Both the position numbers and the translations under genes were made by a program. Positions 15,839 to 23,973 of a stretch of 35,161 bases of DNA are shown here, piece after piece (positions within the stretch are counted from its first letter, which is position 1; each line of letters begins with the position of its first letter). The notes under the pieces were generated by a model. That model made no database searches. It saw only the letters and a program-made list of their open reading frames with translations, and had not been told where the DNA came from. The DNA comes from Pseudobutyrivibrio sp. (GTDB lineage Bacteria; Bacillota_A; Clostridia; Lachnospirales; Lachnospiraceae), in NCBI GenBank assembly GCA_024691465.1, contig JAILNO010000207.1, positions 1-35,161 of the forward strand. Reading direction: 5' to 3'.

Positions 15839-15856
15839 GTAGGAATAGGAGATTGT

Positions 15857-16648
15857 ATGTACGAGATCGAAATTAGAAATTTATCAAAGAGCTATCAAGA
15901 TAAAGATACTAAGGTGGAAGCCTTAAAGGATATTAATCTTACTGTAGATAGCGGAGATATATATGGAATCATCGGCATGTCAGGTGCAGGCAAGAGCACA
16001 CTGATACGATGTATTAACTATTTAGAGAGACCCACATCGGGTCAGGTCATTGTGGAGGGCAGCGAATTAGGTCAGCTCAATGATAAGGAATTAAGAGAGA
16101 AGCGACAGAGCATCGCAATGATATTTCAGCAGTTCAATCTGCTCCAGCAGAAGAATGTAATTGATAATATCATCTTTCCATTGACTATACAGGGAGTTAA
16201 GAAAAGTGATGCCAGAGCCAAGGCCTTCGAGCTACTTGCTAAGGTAGGTCTGGAGGACAAGGCTAAGGCTTATCCATCACAGCTATCAGGAGGTCAGCAG
16301 CAGAGAGTTGCAATAGCCAGAGCTCTGGCTTCCAATCCTAAGATACTGCTGTGTGATGAGGCCACCAGTGCTTTGGATCCACAGACTACAGCATCTATTC
16401 TTACTCTTCTCAAGGATATCAATAGAGAGTATGGAATCACCATAGTCCTCATCACTCACCAGATGTCAGTAGTGAAGGCTATATGTAATAAGGTGGCAAT
16501 ACTAGCGGATGGACAGGTGATAGATAGCGGAAGCATCAGGGATGTGAATCTATTCGAGGATAAGTATTTCTGGATAGATCAGAACAGTCAACTGACCAAG
16601 AAGAGGTCGGTGGCAGAGCCTAAGGAGGTGAAGAACTATGTGGGATAA
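15857..16648 (+). CDS. metN: Methionine ABC transporter ATP-binding protein, short form without NIL domain
   Basis: A 263-residue ABC ATPase that drives methionine uptake with MetI and MetQ. Walker A GMSGAGKS is at 40-47, the Q-loop at Gln91, the signature LSGGQQQR at 143-150, Walker B ILLCDE to 168 and the H-loop His at 201. Only about 30 residues follow the nucleotide-binding domain. MetN of E. coli and B. subtilis is about 340 residues, because a C-terminal NIL (ACT-like) domain binds methionine and inhibits transport. That domain is absent here, and metI follows directly with an 11-base overlap, so there is no remnant. The Met-rich attenuator upstream supports methionine as the substrate. 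Confidence 0.92.
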   Translation: MYEIEIRNLSKSYQDKDTKVEALKDINLTVDSGDIYGIIGMSGAGKSTLIRCINYLERPTSGQVIVEGSELGQLNDKELREKRQSIAMIFQQFNLLQQKNVIDNIIFPLTIQGVKKSDARAKAFELLAKVGLEDKAKAYPSQLSGGQQQRVAIARALASNPKILLCDEATSALDPQTTASILTLLKDINREYGITIVLITHQMSVVKAICNKVAILADGQVIDSGSIRDVNLFEDKYFWIDQNSQLTKKRSVAEPKEVKNYVG

Positions 16649-17297
16649 TACAACCATTAACATGATACTAGAGGGCATACTTGGAACAGTATATATGAGC
16701 GTAGTATCCACATTCTTAGGTTATCTGCTGGGACTTCCTATGGGAGTGCTCTTAACCATAACAGATAAGGATGGACTCAAGCCTAACAGGTTTATATATA
16801 AGATATTGGATGCCACATCTAATGTGGTACGATCAGTTCCATTTCTCATCTTACTTATATTACTCATACCTTTTACCAAGGCTATCGTAGGTAAGTCCTA
16901 TGGAACTACAGCTACAATAGTTCCTCTGGTAATATGCTCAGCACCATACATTGCAAGGATGGTGGAAGCATCACTTAAGGAAGTAGATGAGGGAGTGGTG
17001 GAAGCGGCCAAGGCAATGGGAGCATCCAACACACAGATCGTTTTCAAGGTCCTATTAGTAGAAGCTAGGACCTCATTAATCACCAACGCGACAATAGCCT
17101 TAGGATCAGTGCTTGGATATTCAGCAATGGCAGGCACTGTAGGAGGCGGTGGACTGGGAGACATCGCAGTTCGATACGGGTATTACAGATACCAGACAGA
17201 TATTATGATTGTTACAGTCATACTACTGATAGTACTATTCCAGATCTTTCAGAATACTGGAATGACTATTGCAAACAGATTAAATCACAAGAAATAA
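16638..17297 (+). CDS. metI: Methionine ABC transporter permease
   Basis: A 219-residue permease with five hydrophobic segments, matching the MetI fold. The EAA coupling loop is EVDEGVVEAAKAMGASNTQI (117-136 region), which contacts the ATPase. GTVGGGGLGDIAVRYGYYRY near the C terminus is a strong MetI signature. It overlaps the end of metN by 11 bases. Its ribosome site AAGGAGG (16622-16628) lies inside metN, ensuring matched synthesis of the two subunits. Confidence 0.95.
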   Translation: MWDNTTINMILEGILGTVYMSVVSTFLGYLLGLPMGVLLTITDKDGLKPNRFIYKILDATSNVVRSVPFLILLILLIPFTKAIVGKSYGTTATIVPLVICSAPYIARMVEASLKEVDEGVVEAAKAMGASNTQIVFKVLLVEARTSLITNATIALGSVLGYSAMAGTVGGGGLGDIAVRYGYYRYQTDIMIVTVILLIVLFQIFQNTGMTIANRLNHKK

Positions 17298-17324
17298 GAT
17301 AAATCATATATAAAGGAGAAAATT

Positions 17325-18191
17325 ATGACAAAGAAAATTTTAGCAAGCATTTTAGGAGTAAGTATTATAGCAGGAACATTTAGCGGATGCGGTAGCACTG
17401 AGACCACAAGTATTGCTGATGATAAGACAGCAGCTGCAGCTGAAGCCAGTGATGAGCTTCAGGTAATCAAGGTGGCAGCTTCAGCTACACCACATGCAGA
17501 GATTCTAGAGTATGCCATTCCACTTCTTAAGGAGAAAGGATACGATTTACAGGTAACTGTATTCGACGATTATGTACAGCCTAACCTAGTGGTTGAATCA
17601 GGGGAGTTCGATGCCAACTATTTCCAGCATGTCCCTTATCTAGAGAGTTTCAATGAGGAGCAGGGTACCAATCTAGTTAATGCAGGTGGTATTCACTATG
17701 AGCCATTTGGAATCTATGCAGGCACTAGGGCGGATCTCAGTGAGGTGGCCGAGGGAGATGTGATTGCAATTCCTAACGATACCACCAATGAGGCTAGAGC
17801 ATTGCTATTACTTCAGGACAATGGTCTCCTTACACTTAAGGATGACGCAGGACTTGAGGCAACCATTAATGATATAGTAGACAATCCTTACGGATTAGAG
17901 TTCCAGGAGCTTGAGGCAGCACAGGTAGCTAGAGTCAGCGGTGAGGTGGCATATGTGGTACTCAATGGTAACTATGCACTTGAGGCTGGTTACTCAGTAG
18001 CTAAGGATGCATTAGCATATGAGTCTTCTGAATCTGAGGCAGCTAAGACCTATGTGAATGTAATAGCAGTTGCAGCAGGCCATGATGAGGACGCAGGAAT
18101 TAAAACACTTGTAGAGACATTGAAGTCAGATGAGGTACAGAAGTACATTACAGATACATACGATGGAGCCGTTGTTCCTTTTACTGAATAA
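17325..18191 (+). CDS. metQ: Methionine-binding lipoprotein (MetQ/NlpA family)
   Basis: A 288-residue substrate-binding lipoprotein. The signal peptide ends at a lipobox, TFSGC, with the lipidated Cys at 22. After a short Ala/Glu-rich linker, the mature domain carries NlpA-family features: VAASATPHAEILEYA, TVFDDYVQPN, FDANYFQHVPYLESF and VIAIPNDTTNEARALLLLQD. It delivers methionine, or related amino acids, to MetI. It lies 27 bases after metI with an AAAGGAG site and is followed by a terminator, completing metNIQ. Confidence 0.95.
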   Translation: MTKKILASILGVSIIAGTFSGCGSTETTSIADDKTAAAAEASDELQVIKVAASATPHAEILEYAIPLLKEKGYDLQVTVFDDYVQPNLVVESGEFDANYFQHVPYLESFNEEQGTNLVNAGGIHYEPFGIYAGTRADLSEVAEGDVIAIPNDTTNEARALLLLQDNGLLTLKDDAGLEATINDIVDNPYGLEFQELEAAQVARVSGEVAYVVLNGNYALEAGYSVAKDALAYESSESEAAKTYVNVIAVAAGHDEDAGIKTLVETLKSDEVQKYITDTYDGAVVPFTE

Positions 18192-18202
18192 TCCTTCTAA
18201 GA

Positions 18203-18229
18203 GAAAAGCCCTAGGGCTTTTCTTTTTTT
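18203..18229 (+). terminator. Intrinsic terminator after metQ
   Basis: GAAAAGCCCTAGGGCTTTTC (18203-18222) followed by seven T. It closes the metNIQ operon. Confidence 0.92.
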
Positions 18230-18276
18230 GCTTAATTATTGAGAAAATATCTCGTTAAAAGGGTTAGTTATATAAA

Positions 18277-18333
18277 ACCTATTGAATGGGTAGGTGAAAG
18301 GTGATATGTTATCTACATAGTAGGTGAGTAGGT
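18277..18333 (+). promoter_or_regulatory. nifS promoter with overlapping dyad and TAGGTGA repeats
   Basis: TTGAAT (18282-18287), a 17-base spacer and TATGTT (18305-18310). The -35 box lies inside a dyad, ACCTA (18277-18281) and TAGGT (18291-18295). TAGGTGA occurs at 18291-18297 and 18321-18327, and TAGGT again at 18329-18333. This could be an operator for an Fe-S or cysteine-responsive repressor (Rrf2 type), but no known consensus is matched. Confidence 0.5.
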
Positions 18334-18376
18334 AATTAGAACTCTTACTAAAATATATAGACAAGGAGTATTGTAA

Positions 18377-19585
18377 ATGTATATCTATGCAGATAACGCA
18401 GCTACCACAGCTGCTAGCCCTAAGGTGGTAGAAGCTATGCTTCCATATTTCACAGAAGTGTATGGTAATCCATCTAGCTTATATTCAGTAGGTCAGAAGG
18501 CCAAAGAAGTACTTGAGGAATCTAGAGAGAGGATTGCGAAGGTGCTTAATGCATCTCCTAGAGAGATATATTTCACATCAGGAGGAAGTGAGGCAGATAA
18601 TCAGGCTATTATCTCAGCTGCCCTAGCAGGAGCAAGGAAGGGCAAGAAACATATTATATCTACTGCATTCGAGCATCATGCAGTATTAAAGACTCTTGAG
18701 AAGCTTGAGAAGGAAGGATTCGAAATCACCTTATTGGATGTGCACTCAAATGGCGTCATAGATGCCAATCAGGTGCGTGATGCTATTAGAGAAGACACAG
18801 CGCTTGTTACAATCATGTATGCCAACAATGAGATTGGCACCATTCAACCTATATCTGAAATCGGCCAGATATGTAAGGAGAAGGGCGTAACTTTTCACAC
18901 TGATGCTGTACAGGCAGTTAGCCATGTGCATATAGATGTGAAGGAACAGAATATCGACATGCTGTCCATATCAGCTCACAAATTCCATGGTCCTAAGGGA
19001 GTGGGTGTGCTCTATGCTAAGAGAGGCATCATTCTTTCTAATATCATAGAGGGCGGTGCCCAGGAGCGTGGCAAGAGAGCAGGTACTGAGAACCTGGCAG
19101 GCATCGTGGGTATGGCAGTGGCACTCGAGGATGCTGTTGCAAGTATTGATAAAAATAACGAGAGACTGGCACCTCTTCAGAAGCGCCTCATAGATGGACT
19201 GGCAGCTATACCATACTCTGAACTCAATGGTGATAGGGATAGAAGAGTTACTTCTAACGTCAATTTCTGCTTCGAGGGAATAGAGGGTGAGTCGTTACTT
19301 TTGCTATTAGATGACAAGGGTATTGCGGTATCGTCAGGATCTGCATGTACATCAGGCTCTCTAGATCCTAGCCATGTGCTGCTGGCCATTGGTCGTCCTC
19401 ATGAGGTGGCTCATGGATCACTTCGTATATCCTTAGGAGAGGATGCCACAGAGGAGCAGGTGGACTATATTATCAATTCTGTTACCGAAGTGGTTGAGTA
19501 TCTAAGAGGCTTCTCGCCATTCTGGGGAGATCTTGATACTGGCAAGCGCCCACATGTATTTGCTGAGCGTATGAATATAGCATAG
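18377..19585 (+). CDS. nifS: Cysteine desulfurase, NifS/IscS type
   Basis: A 402-residue class V PLP enzyme that takes sulfur from cysteine as an enzyme-bound persulfide for Fe-S assembly. The PLP Lys is 202 in [12 protein letters not shown], His100 in FEHHAV stacks on PLP, and the catalytic Cys324 sits in [10 protein letters not shown], the group I (NifS/IscS) loop. The roughly 20-residue C-terminal extension ([23 protein letters not shown]) is not needed for the core fold. The gene is followed after 12 bases by nifU, its scaffold partner, with an AGGAGG site. Confidence 0.95.
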   Translation: MYIYADNAATTAASPKVVEAMLPYFTEVYGNPSSLYSVGQKAKEVLEESRERIAKVLNASPREIYFTSGGSEADNQAIISAALAGARKGKKHIISTAFEHHAVLKTLEKLEKEGFEITLLDVHSNGVIDANQVRDAIREDTALVTIMYANNEIGTIQPISEIGQICKEKGVTFHTDAVQAVSHVHIDVKEQNIDMLSISAHKFHGPKGVGVLYAKRGIILSNIIEGGAQERGKRAGTENLAGIVGMAVALEDAVASIDKNNERLAPLQKRLIDGLAAIPYSELNGDRDRRVTSNVNFCFEGIEGESLLLLLDDKGIAVSSGSACTSGSLDPSHVLLAIGRPHEVAHGSLRISLGEDATEEQVDYIINSVTEVVEYLRGFSPFWGDLDTGKRPHVFAERMNIA

Positions 19586-19597
19586 GAGGATAGTGCA

Positions 19598-20032
19598 ATG
19601 GCTTTATATAGTGAAAAGGTGATGGATCATTTTAGGAATCCTAGAAATGTAGGTGTGATTGATGATGCAAATGGAGTGGGTGAGGTAGGTAATCCAGTCT
19701 GCGGTGATATCATGAAGATATATCTTAAGATTAATGACAGTCAGGTGATTGATGATGTCAAGTTCGAGACCTTCGGATGCGGCAGTGCCATAGCTTCCAG
19801 CTCAATGGCTACTGAATTGATTAAGGGAAAAGCTGTATCTGAGGCATTGGAACTAACTAATCAGGCAGTTACTGAGGCTTTGGATGGGCTTCCACCACAC
19901 AAGCTACATTGCTCAGTGCTTGCTGAGGAGGCGATTAAGTCAGCGGTAAAAAATTACTATGATAATTCAGGTATTGCATATGACCCTAAGGATTTCCCTG
20001 AGGAGCATGACTGCGAAGCCTGTCATGTATAA
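19598..20032 (+). CDS. nifU: Fe-S cluster assembly scaffold, NifU N-terminal/IscU type
   Basis: A 144-residue scaffold on which NifS sulfur and iron are assembled before transfer to apoproteins. The three ligand Cys are at 35 (NPVCGDIM, with the conserved Asp37), 61 (FGCGSAIASSS) and 105 (LHCSVLAEEAI). The C-terminal tail has an additional CxxC-like pair (DCEACHV, Cys139/142) absent from E. coli IscU. Only the IscU-like domain is present, without the ferredoxin and C-terminal domains of full-length NifU. It is co-transcribed with nifS and followed by a terminator. Confidence 0.94.
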   Translation: MALYSEKVMDHFRNPRNVGVIDDANGVGEVGNPVCGDIMKIYLKINDSQVIDDVKFETFGCGSAIASSSMATELIKGKAVSEALELTNQAVTEALDGLPPHKLHCSVLAEEAIKSAVKNYYDNSGIAYDPKDFPEEHDCEACHV

Positions 20033-20055
20033 TTACATATTTACCTTATGATAAG

Positions 20056-20096
20056 TAGATTCTTGTTTTCAGATGAAGGCAAGAATCTATTTTTTT
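20056..20096 (+). terminator. Intrinsic terminator after nifU
   Basis: TAGATTCTTG (20056-20065) pairs with CAAGAATCTA (20080-20089). The 14-base loop can form a further TTC/GAA pairing. Seven T follow. Confidence 0.9.
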
Positions 20097-20109
20097 ATTA
20101 ATAGAAGGG

Positions 20110-20137
20110 TTTTGAAAATTAGAGAAAAGGGTATAAT
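20110..20137 (+). promoter_or_regulatory. Promoter of cysK
   Basis: TATAAT at 20132-20137, with TTTTGA (20110-20115) 16 bases upstream. The leader is about 25 bases and carries GGAGG before the ATG at 20167. No cysteine leader ORF or riboswitch is visible. Confidence 0.65.
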
Positions 20138-20166
20138 AAAAACAAATTGTATGGAGGTTATTAATT

Positions 20167-21099
20167 ATGTCGAAGATATATAAGGGATTTACAGAAATAA
20201 TTGGAAATACACCACTTCTTGAGGTGACTAATATTGAGAAGGAATTGGGACTTGAGGCCAGAGTCCTTGTGAAGCTTGAGTATCTTAATCCAGCAGGTTC
20301 AGTCAAGGATAGAGCTGCTAAGTACATGATTGAGGATGCAGAGGCTAAGGGAATCCTTAAGGAGGGCTCAGTTATTATTGAGCCTACTTCAGGTAATACA
20401 GGTATAGGCCTGGCTGCCATTGCAGCATCCAGGGGATATCGTACTATTCTTACTATGCCAGAGACCATGTCAGTTGAGAGGAGGAATATCCTTAAGGCCT
20501 ATGGGGCTGAGATAGTTCTCACTGAGGGGGCTAAGGGCATGCAGGGGGCAGTTGATAAGGCAGAAGAGCTTGCTAAGGAGTATCCTAACAGCATAATTGC
20601 AGGTCAGTTCGAGAATCCAGCTAATGCCAGAGCTCACTTTGAGACAACAGGACCTGAGATATGGGCTGATACAGATGGCGAGGTAGATGTGTTCATCGCA
20701 GGAGTAGGTACTGGCGGAACCCTTACTGGTATAGGACAGTTCCTTAAGTCTAAGAATCCTGATATTAAGGTGGTGGCTCTAGAGCCTAAGGATTCACCAC
20801 TTCTTAGCACTGGTAAGGCCGGCCCTCACAAGATTCAGGGTATCGGAGCTAATTTCGTACCTTCATTATTAGATACTGAGATCTATGATGAGGTATATTT
20901 AGCTGATGGTGATGATGCTATTAATACAGCTAAGCTCCTTGCCAAGAAGGAAGGAATATCAGTGGGAATCTCCTCTGGAGCTGCATTATATGGAGCTATT
21001 GAATATGCTAAGAAGCCAGAGAATAAGGGCAAGACAATCGTAGCTTTACTGCCTGATTCTGGAGATAGATATTATTCTACTCCACTTTTTGTTGAGTAA
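20167..21099 (+). CDS. cysK: Cysteine synthase (O-acetylserine sulfhydrylase)
   Basis: A 310-residue fold-type II PLP enzyme that makes cysteine from O-acetylserine and sulfide. The PLP Lys is at 47 in NPAGSVKDRAAKYMI, the substrate loop is PTSGNTGIGLA (73-83), and the phosphate-binding loop is GVGTGGTLTG. The C-terminal PDSGDRYYSTPLF is the family ending. It is separately transcribed from nifSU by its own promoter after their terminator, but the position suggests supply of cysteine for Fe-S assembly. No terminator is evident after it. The next promoter starts inside its last codons. Confidence 0.96.
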   Translation: MSKIYKGFTEIIGNTPLLEVTNIEKELGLEARVLVKLEYLNPAGSVKDRAAKYMIEDAEAKGILKEGSVIIEPTSGNTGIGLAAIAASRGYRTILTMPETMSVERRNILKAYGAEIVLTEGAKGMQGAVDKAEELAKEYPNSIIAGQFENPANARAHFETTGPEIWADTDGEVDVFIAGVGTGGTLTGIGQFLKSKNPDIKVVALEPKDSPLLSTGKAGPHKIQGIGANFVPSLLDTEIYDEVYLADGDDAINTAKLLAKKEGISVGISSGAALYGAIEYAKKPENKGKTIVALLPDSGDRYYSTPLFVE

Positions 21100-21121
21100 T
21101 CTTATTAAAAACTGTTACAAT
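21092..21121 (+). promoter_or_regulatory. Promoter of the tandem SBP sensor gene
   Basis: TTGAGT (21092-21097, overlapping the end of cysK), an 18-base spacer, and an extended -10, TG-t-TACAAT (21113-21121). The gene start with its own GAGG is about 50 bases downstream. Confidence 0.55.
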
Positions 21122-21170
21122 AGAACCACAGAAGATAATTTACTATTAATCTGGCTGATTGAGGTATGAA

Positions 21171-23363
21171 ATGGTCGTTAATTTATTTAGCAAATTTAAA
21201 TTAAGAGTTCTATTCATAATAATAACTATGGGTCTTGTATTATCTCTATTTCAAGACCCTATTTTTGTGTCTGCTTCAGATTCTAATAGGGAACCCATTA
21301 GAGTCGGTTATTATGAGAATGAGGTCTTTCAGGAGGGTGCATCTGAAGATGCCATTAAGACAGGCTACGCATACGAGTATTACAGGAAGCTCTCACAGTA
21401 CACTGGTTGGGAGTACGAGTATGTATATGGTACCTACAATGAGCTATACAATCAGTTAATTAATGGTGACATAGATTTCCTGGCTGGCCTTGCATACAAG
21501 GAGGACCGTGCTGATATCATAGGATATCCTGATGCAGCAATGGGTGTGGAGACATACAATCTCCTGAAGCATGCTAATGATAGTACTATAACCACTGATC
21601 CAGATTCTCTTAATGAACATACTATAGGTGTACTTAACAGTGCCATGGTATCTGCCTTAGAAACATATATGCAGGGCAATGATATAGATGCCACTGTGGT
21701 CATATATGACGAGTTCGATGCGCTCAGCACAGCTTTTGATAATAATGAGATAGATATTATAGCTGTGGAGGGCAATGGAACCAGCGGTAGACGCAATGCT
21801 GAGGTGGTACTTCCATTTGGCATTACCAATTATTATGTGTGCGTCAACAAGCGTAAGCCCGAGCTGCTTAAGGAGTTGAATGAGGCTCAGAATCAGCTCT
21901 TTATGGATGAGCCATATTACCTGAGCACATTAAGTGCCAAGTATTACGCTTCTACCGTATCAGCCAGATCTTTTTCAGATATCGAAAGAGAGTGGCTTGA
22001 TTCCCATAACAATATCAATGTGGGTTACCTCAATAATTATTTGCCATACAGTGACACCACTTCATCAGGTAATACTACGGGTATAGTCAAGGATGTGATG
22101 CCTGTACTGTTTGAGTCACTTGGACTTAAAGATATCACTTTCAGCTATGTGGGATACGACAATTATGAGGATATGATTGCGGCTGTTGATAGTGAAGAGA
22201 TTGATGTGGCTTTTCCTGTGGGAGGCGGCAATTACTTCTCAGAGAATAGCGGCATATATCAATCAAATGCAGTGGTTACCTCAAGTACCGATCTGATATA
22301 TAAGTATGTGGTAGTATATCCTAATCAGGCTACCTTTGCAGTCAATTCCAACAATAGCATGCAGTACTACTATATTAAGTCTAATTACCCAGATGCTACG
22401 ATTATTTACTATGACAGTATCGAGGAATGTCTCAATGCAGTTATTAGAGGAGAGGTAGATTGCACTACACTAAACGGATTCAGAGCCAATGATATCCTTA
22501 AGAATACAGATTACATGTCATTATCAGTTAGACAGTTGGCAGACAATGATGACAGGTGCTTAGGCATTAAAATTGGTAACGAGGGATTGCTTCGTCTTAT
22601 CAATAGAGGCATCAATATAATGGGCACTGATTATATAGAGAATATGGCCTATAAGTATACTGATGGGTTATATACATATAATGCCTATGATTGGTTCAGG
22701 GACAGGGCTTATATCTTCATGGGTATCTTACTCATAATGGTAATTATTGCAGTCATTATAGTATACAGGAGAGATAAGCTTAACAGGACCATCATTAAGT
22801 CCCTTAATGATGTTAATAATATTAACAAGTCATTTATAGATTCAGTTGTTAATAATATCAGGGAGCCTCTCAATAGAGATATTGAGTTAACGCTAGCCAG
22901 TCATGGCAAGCTATTCCTTCAGGAGAATAGTTTCGATCTAATACAGGTTATAGGTGAGCTGGAATCCAGCGTTCATGGTAAGGTGGCGGAGAAGAAGCTT
23001 ACAGTAACCTTAGATACTAAGGAGATTGTTAACAGGCAGATTATTAATGATGAGGCTAGATTTAAGATAGTCCTAGGCAATATCTTGACCGATGTGGTAG
23101 AGCATGTACCTAATAACACTCATATTAATCTGTCGGCTAAGGAGATACTGGGTGCCAATCCTAAGATGGATACTTATACATTTACCCTTAGCATGCCAGA
23201 TTATACTATTGATAATGATGTCCAGAATAGGATATTGGATGAGTATAATATGAGGATTGTAGAGCTCATGGGAGGCAGTATATTTATCCAGGCCTCTAAT
23301 GATCTTAATACCAATGTGGTTATCAATACATACTGTAAGATAGATTACGGTAAAAGCAACTAA
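21171..23363 (+). CDS. Membrane sensor: two solute-binding domains, one TM helix, degenerate histidine-kinase core
   Basis: A 730-residue protein. I take the ATG at 21171 because GAGG lies 6 bases upstream; the TTG at 21159 has no ribosome site. Residues 8-36 form a signal or anchor segment. Two SBP_bac_3-like domains follow (about 42-262 and 282-497), each with the IRVGYY/INVGYL opening and a GDIDFLAGLAY or EEIDVAFPVG motif. A TM helix lies at 513-532. The cytosolic end resembles a histidine kinase: NKSFIDSVVNNIREPLN aligns with the H-box, but the phospho-His position is Asn561. An ATPase-like part (about 624-723; DEARFKIVLGNILTDVVEH, ELMGGSIFIQAS) has lost the N-box Asn and the glycine boxes. 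No receiver or output domain follows. It probably signals without catalysis. Confidence 0.85.
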   Translation: MVVNLFSKFKLRVLFIIITMGLVLSLFQDPIFVSASDSNREPIRVGYYENEVFQEGASEDAIKTGYAYEYYRKLSQYTGWEYEYVYGTYNELYNQLINGDIDFLAGLAYKEDRADIIGYPDAAMGVETYNLLKHANDSTITTDPDSLNEHTIGVLNSAMVSALETYMQGNDIDATVVIYDEFDALSTAFDNNEIDIIAVEGNGTSGRRNAEVVLPFGITNYYVCVNKRKPELLKELNEAQNQLFMDEPYYLSTLSAKYYASTVSARSFSDIEREWLDSHNNINVGYLNNYLPYSDTTSSGNTTGIVKDVMPVLFESLGLKDITFSYVGYDNYEDMIAAVDSEEIDVAFPVGGGNYFSENSGIYQSNAVVTSSTDLIYKYVVVYPNQATFAVNSNNSMQYYYIKSNYPDATIIYYDSIEECLNAVIRGEVDCTTLNGFRANDILKNTDYMSLSVRQLADNDDRCLGIKIGNEGLLRLINRGINIMGTDYIENMAYKYTDGLYTYNAYDWFRDRAYIFMGILLIMVIIAVIIVYRRDKLNRTIIKSLNDVNNINKSFIDSVVNNIREPLNRDIELTLASHGKLFLQENSFDLIQVIGELESSVHGKVAEKKLTVTLDTKEIVNRQIINDEARFKIVLGNILTDVVEHVPNNTHINLSAKEILGANPKMDTYTFTLSMPDYTIDNDVQNRILDEYNMRIVELMGGSIFIQASNDLNTNVVINTYCKIDYGKSN

Positions 23364-23367
23364 TAAT

Positions 23368-23405
23368 AAAGGATTCAGCGGCATGTGAGCTACTGAATCC
23401 TTTTT
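23368..23405. terminator. Bidirectional terminator between the SBP sensor and flavin reductase genes
   Basis: AAAGGATTCAG (23368-23378) pairs with CTGAATCCTTT (23393-23403). A T-run follows on the plus strand, and the A-run before the stem supplies T residues to the minus strand. It lies between convergent genes. Confidence 0.85.
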
Positions 23406-23419
23406 AAATTCTATATGGT

Positions 23420-23944
23420 TTATCTTGCACGAATATCTAGGATCTCTCCTATGTACATGGTATGGAAATCATCCATATACTTATCTGAATAATTCTTCTT
23501 AAGAACTTCCTCATCTAATATGGTGTTCTCTGTCATAGGAACCGCTGCTATCTTCTTGCAGAGGATTATGAAGTTGGCACCGTCCAGATATGGAACTTTC
23601 ATGGCGTGATCTACTTCCACGTGACATAACCTAAGCTTGTCCTCGTTCCTGCCGCTTAATTGGTCTAGCACCTTCATAAGCTGTACATTGTTCTTGTCAT
23701 TCATGTCGAAGAAGCAAGCAGAGAAGTAATCTGACTTGTCTAATAGCTCCTTAGTATATCTGGTATTTCGTAAGAATGCATATACTACATTCTTGCCCCA
23801 GAGATGTCCTACACCACCATTGTTAGAAGACATTGCGTTGACTTTTCCATCTGCTTCTGCAATTATGGCAATTCCGTCTTCTGCTAATTTCTTAATAGGA
23901 TTCCACTCTAGCATGTTGATTGGATATGGTTGAAAGTTATGCAT
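23420..23944 (-). CDS. Flavin reductase family protein (FMN-binding split barrel)
   Basis: A 174-residue cytosolic protein. NAMSSNNGGVGHLWGKNVVYAF, RNTRYTKELLDKSDYFSACFF and the closing YIGEILDIR match the flavin-reductase-like split-barrel family, where FMN binds in the N-terminal half. The physiological substrate is not evident; members include NAD(P)H:flavin oxidoreductases and simple flavodoxin-like electron carriers. It lies 29 bases after the EAL gene on the same strand, with AAGGAG before its ATG, so it is likely co-transcribed. Five Cys residues are scattered and form no Fe-S motif. Confidence 0.85.
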   Translation of the reverse strand: MHNFQPYPINMLEWNPIKKLAEDGIAIIAEADGKVNAMSSNNGGVGHLWGKNVVYAFLRNTRYTKELLDKSDYFSACFFDMNDKNNVQLMKVLDQLSGRNEDKLRLCHVEVDHAMKVPYLDGANFIILCKKIAAVPMTENTILDEEVLKKNYSDKYMDDFHTMYIGEILDIRAR

Positions 23945-23973
23945 ATTGATCTCCTTATCTAAAAATGATGAAA

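Noticed and set aside
15523..15856. S-box (SAM) riboswitch or Met T-box upstream of metN
   Set aside because: No T-box GGTGGNACC-type sequence, AG bulge or specifier stem, and no SAM-I core motifs. The 5' UTR before the leader ORF is only about 25 bases. The GGTG...CACC hairpin at 15735 is local and inside the ORF.
18306..18320. Short ORF ATG TTA TCT ACA TAG upstream of nifS
   Set aside because: It overlaps the -10 box, so it would not be transcribed, and has no ribosome site or Cys codons.
21159..21170. TTG at 21159 as start of the SBP sensor
   Set aside because: No ribosome site upstream of TTG, while the ATG at 21171 has GAGG at 6 bases.
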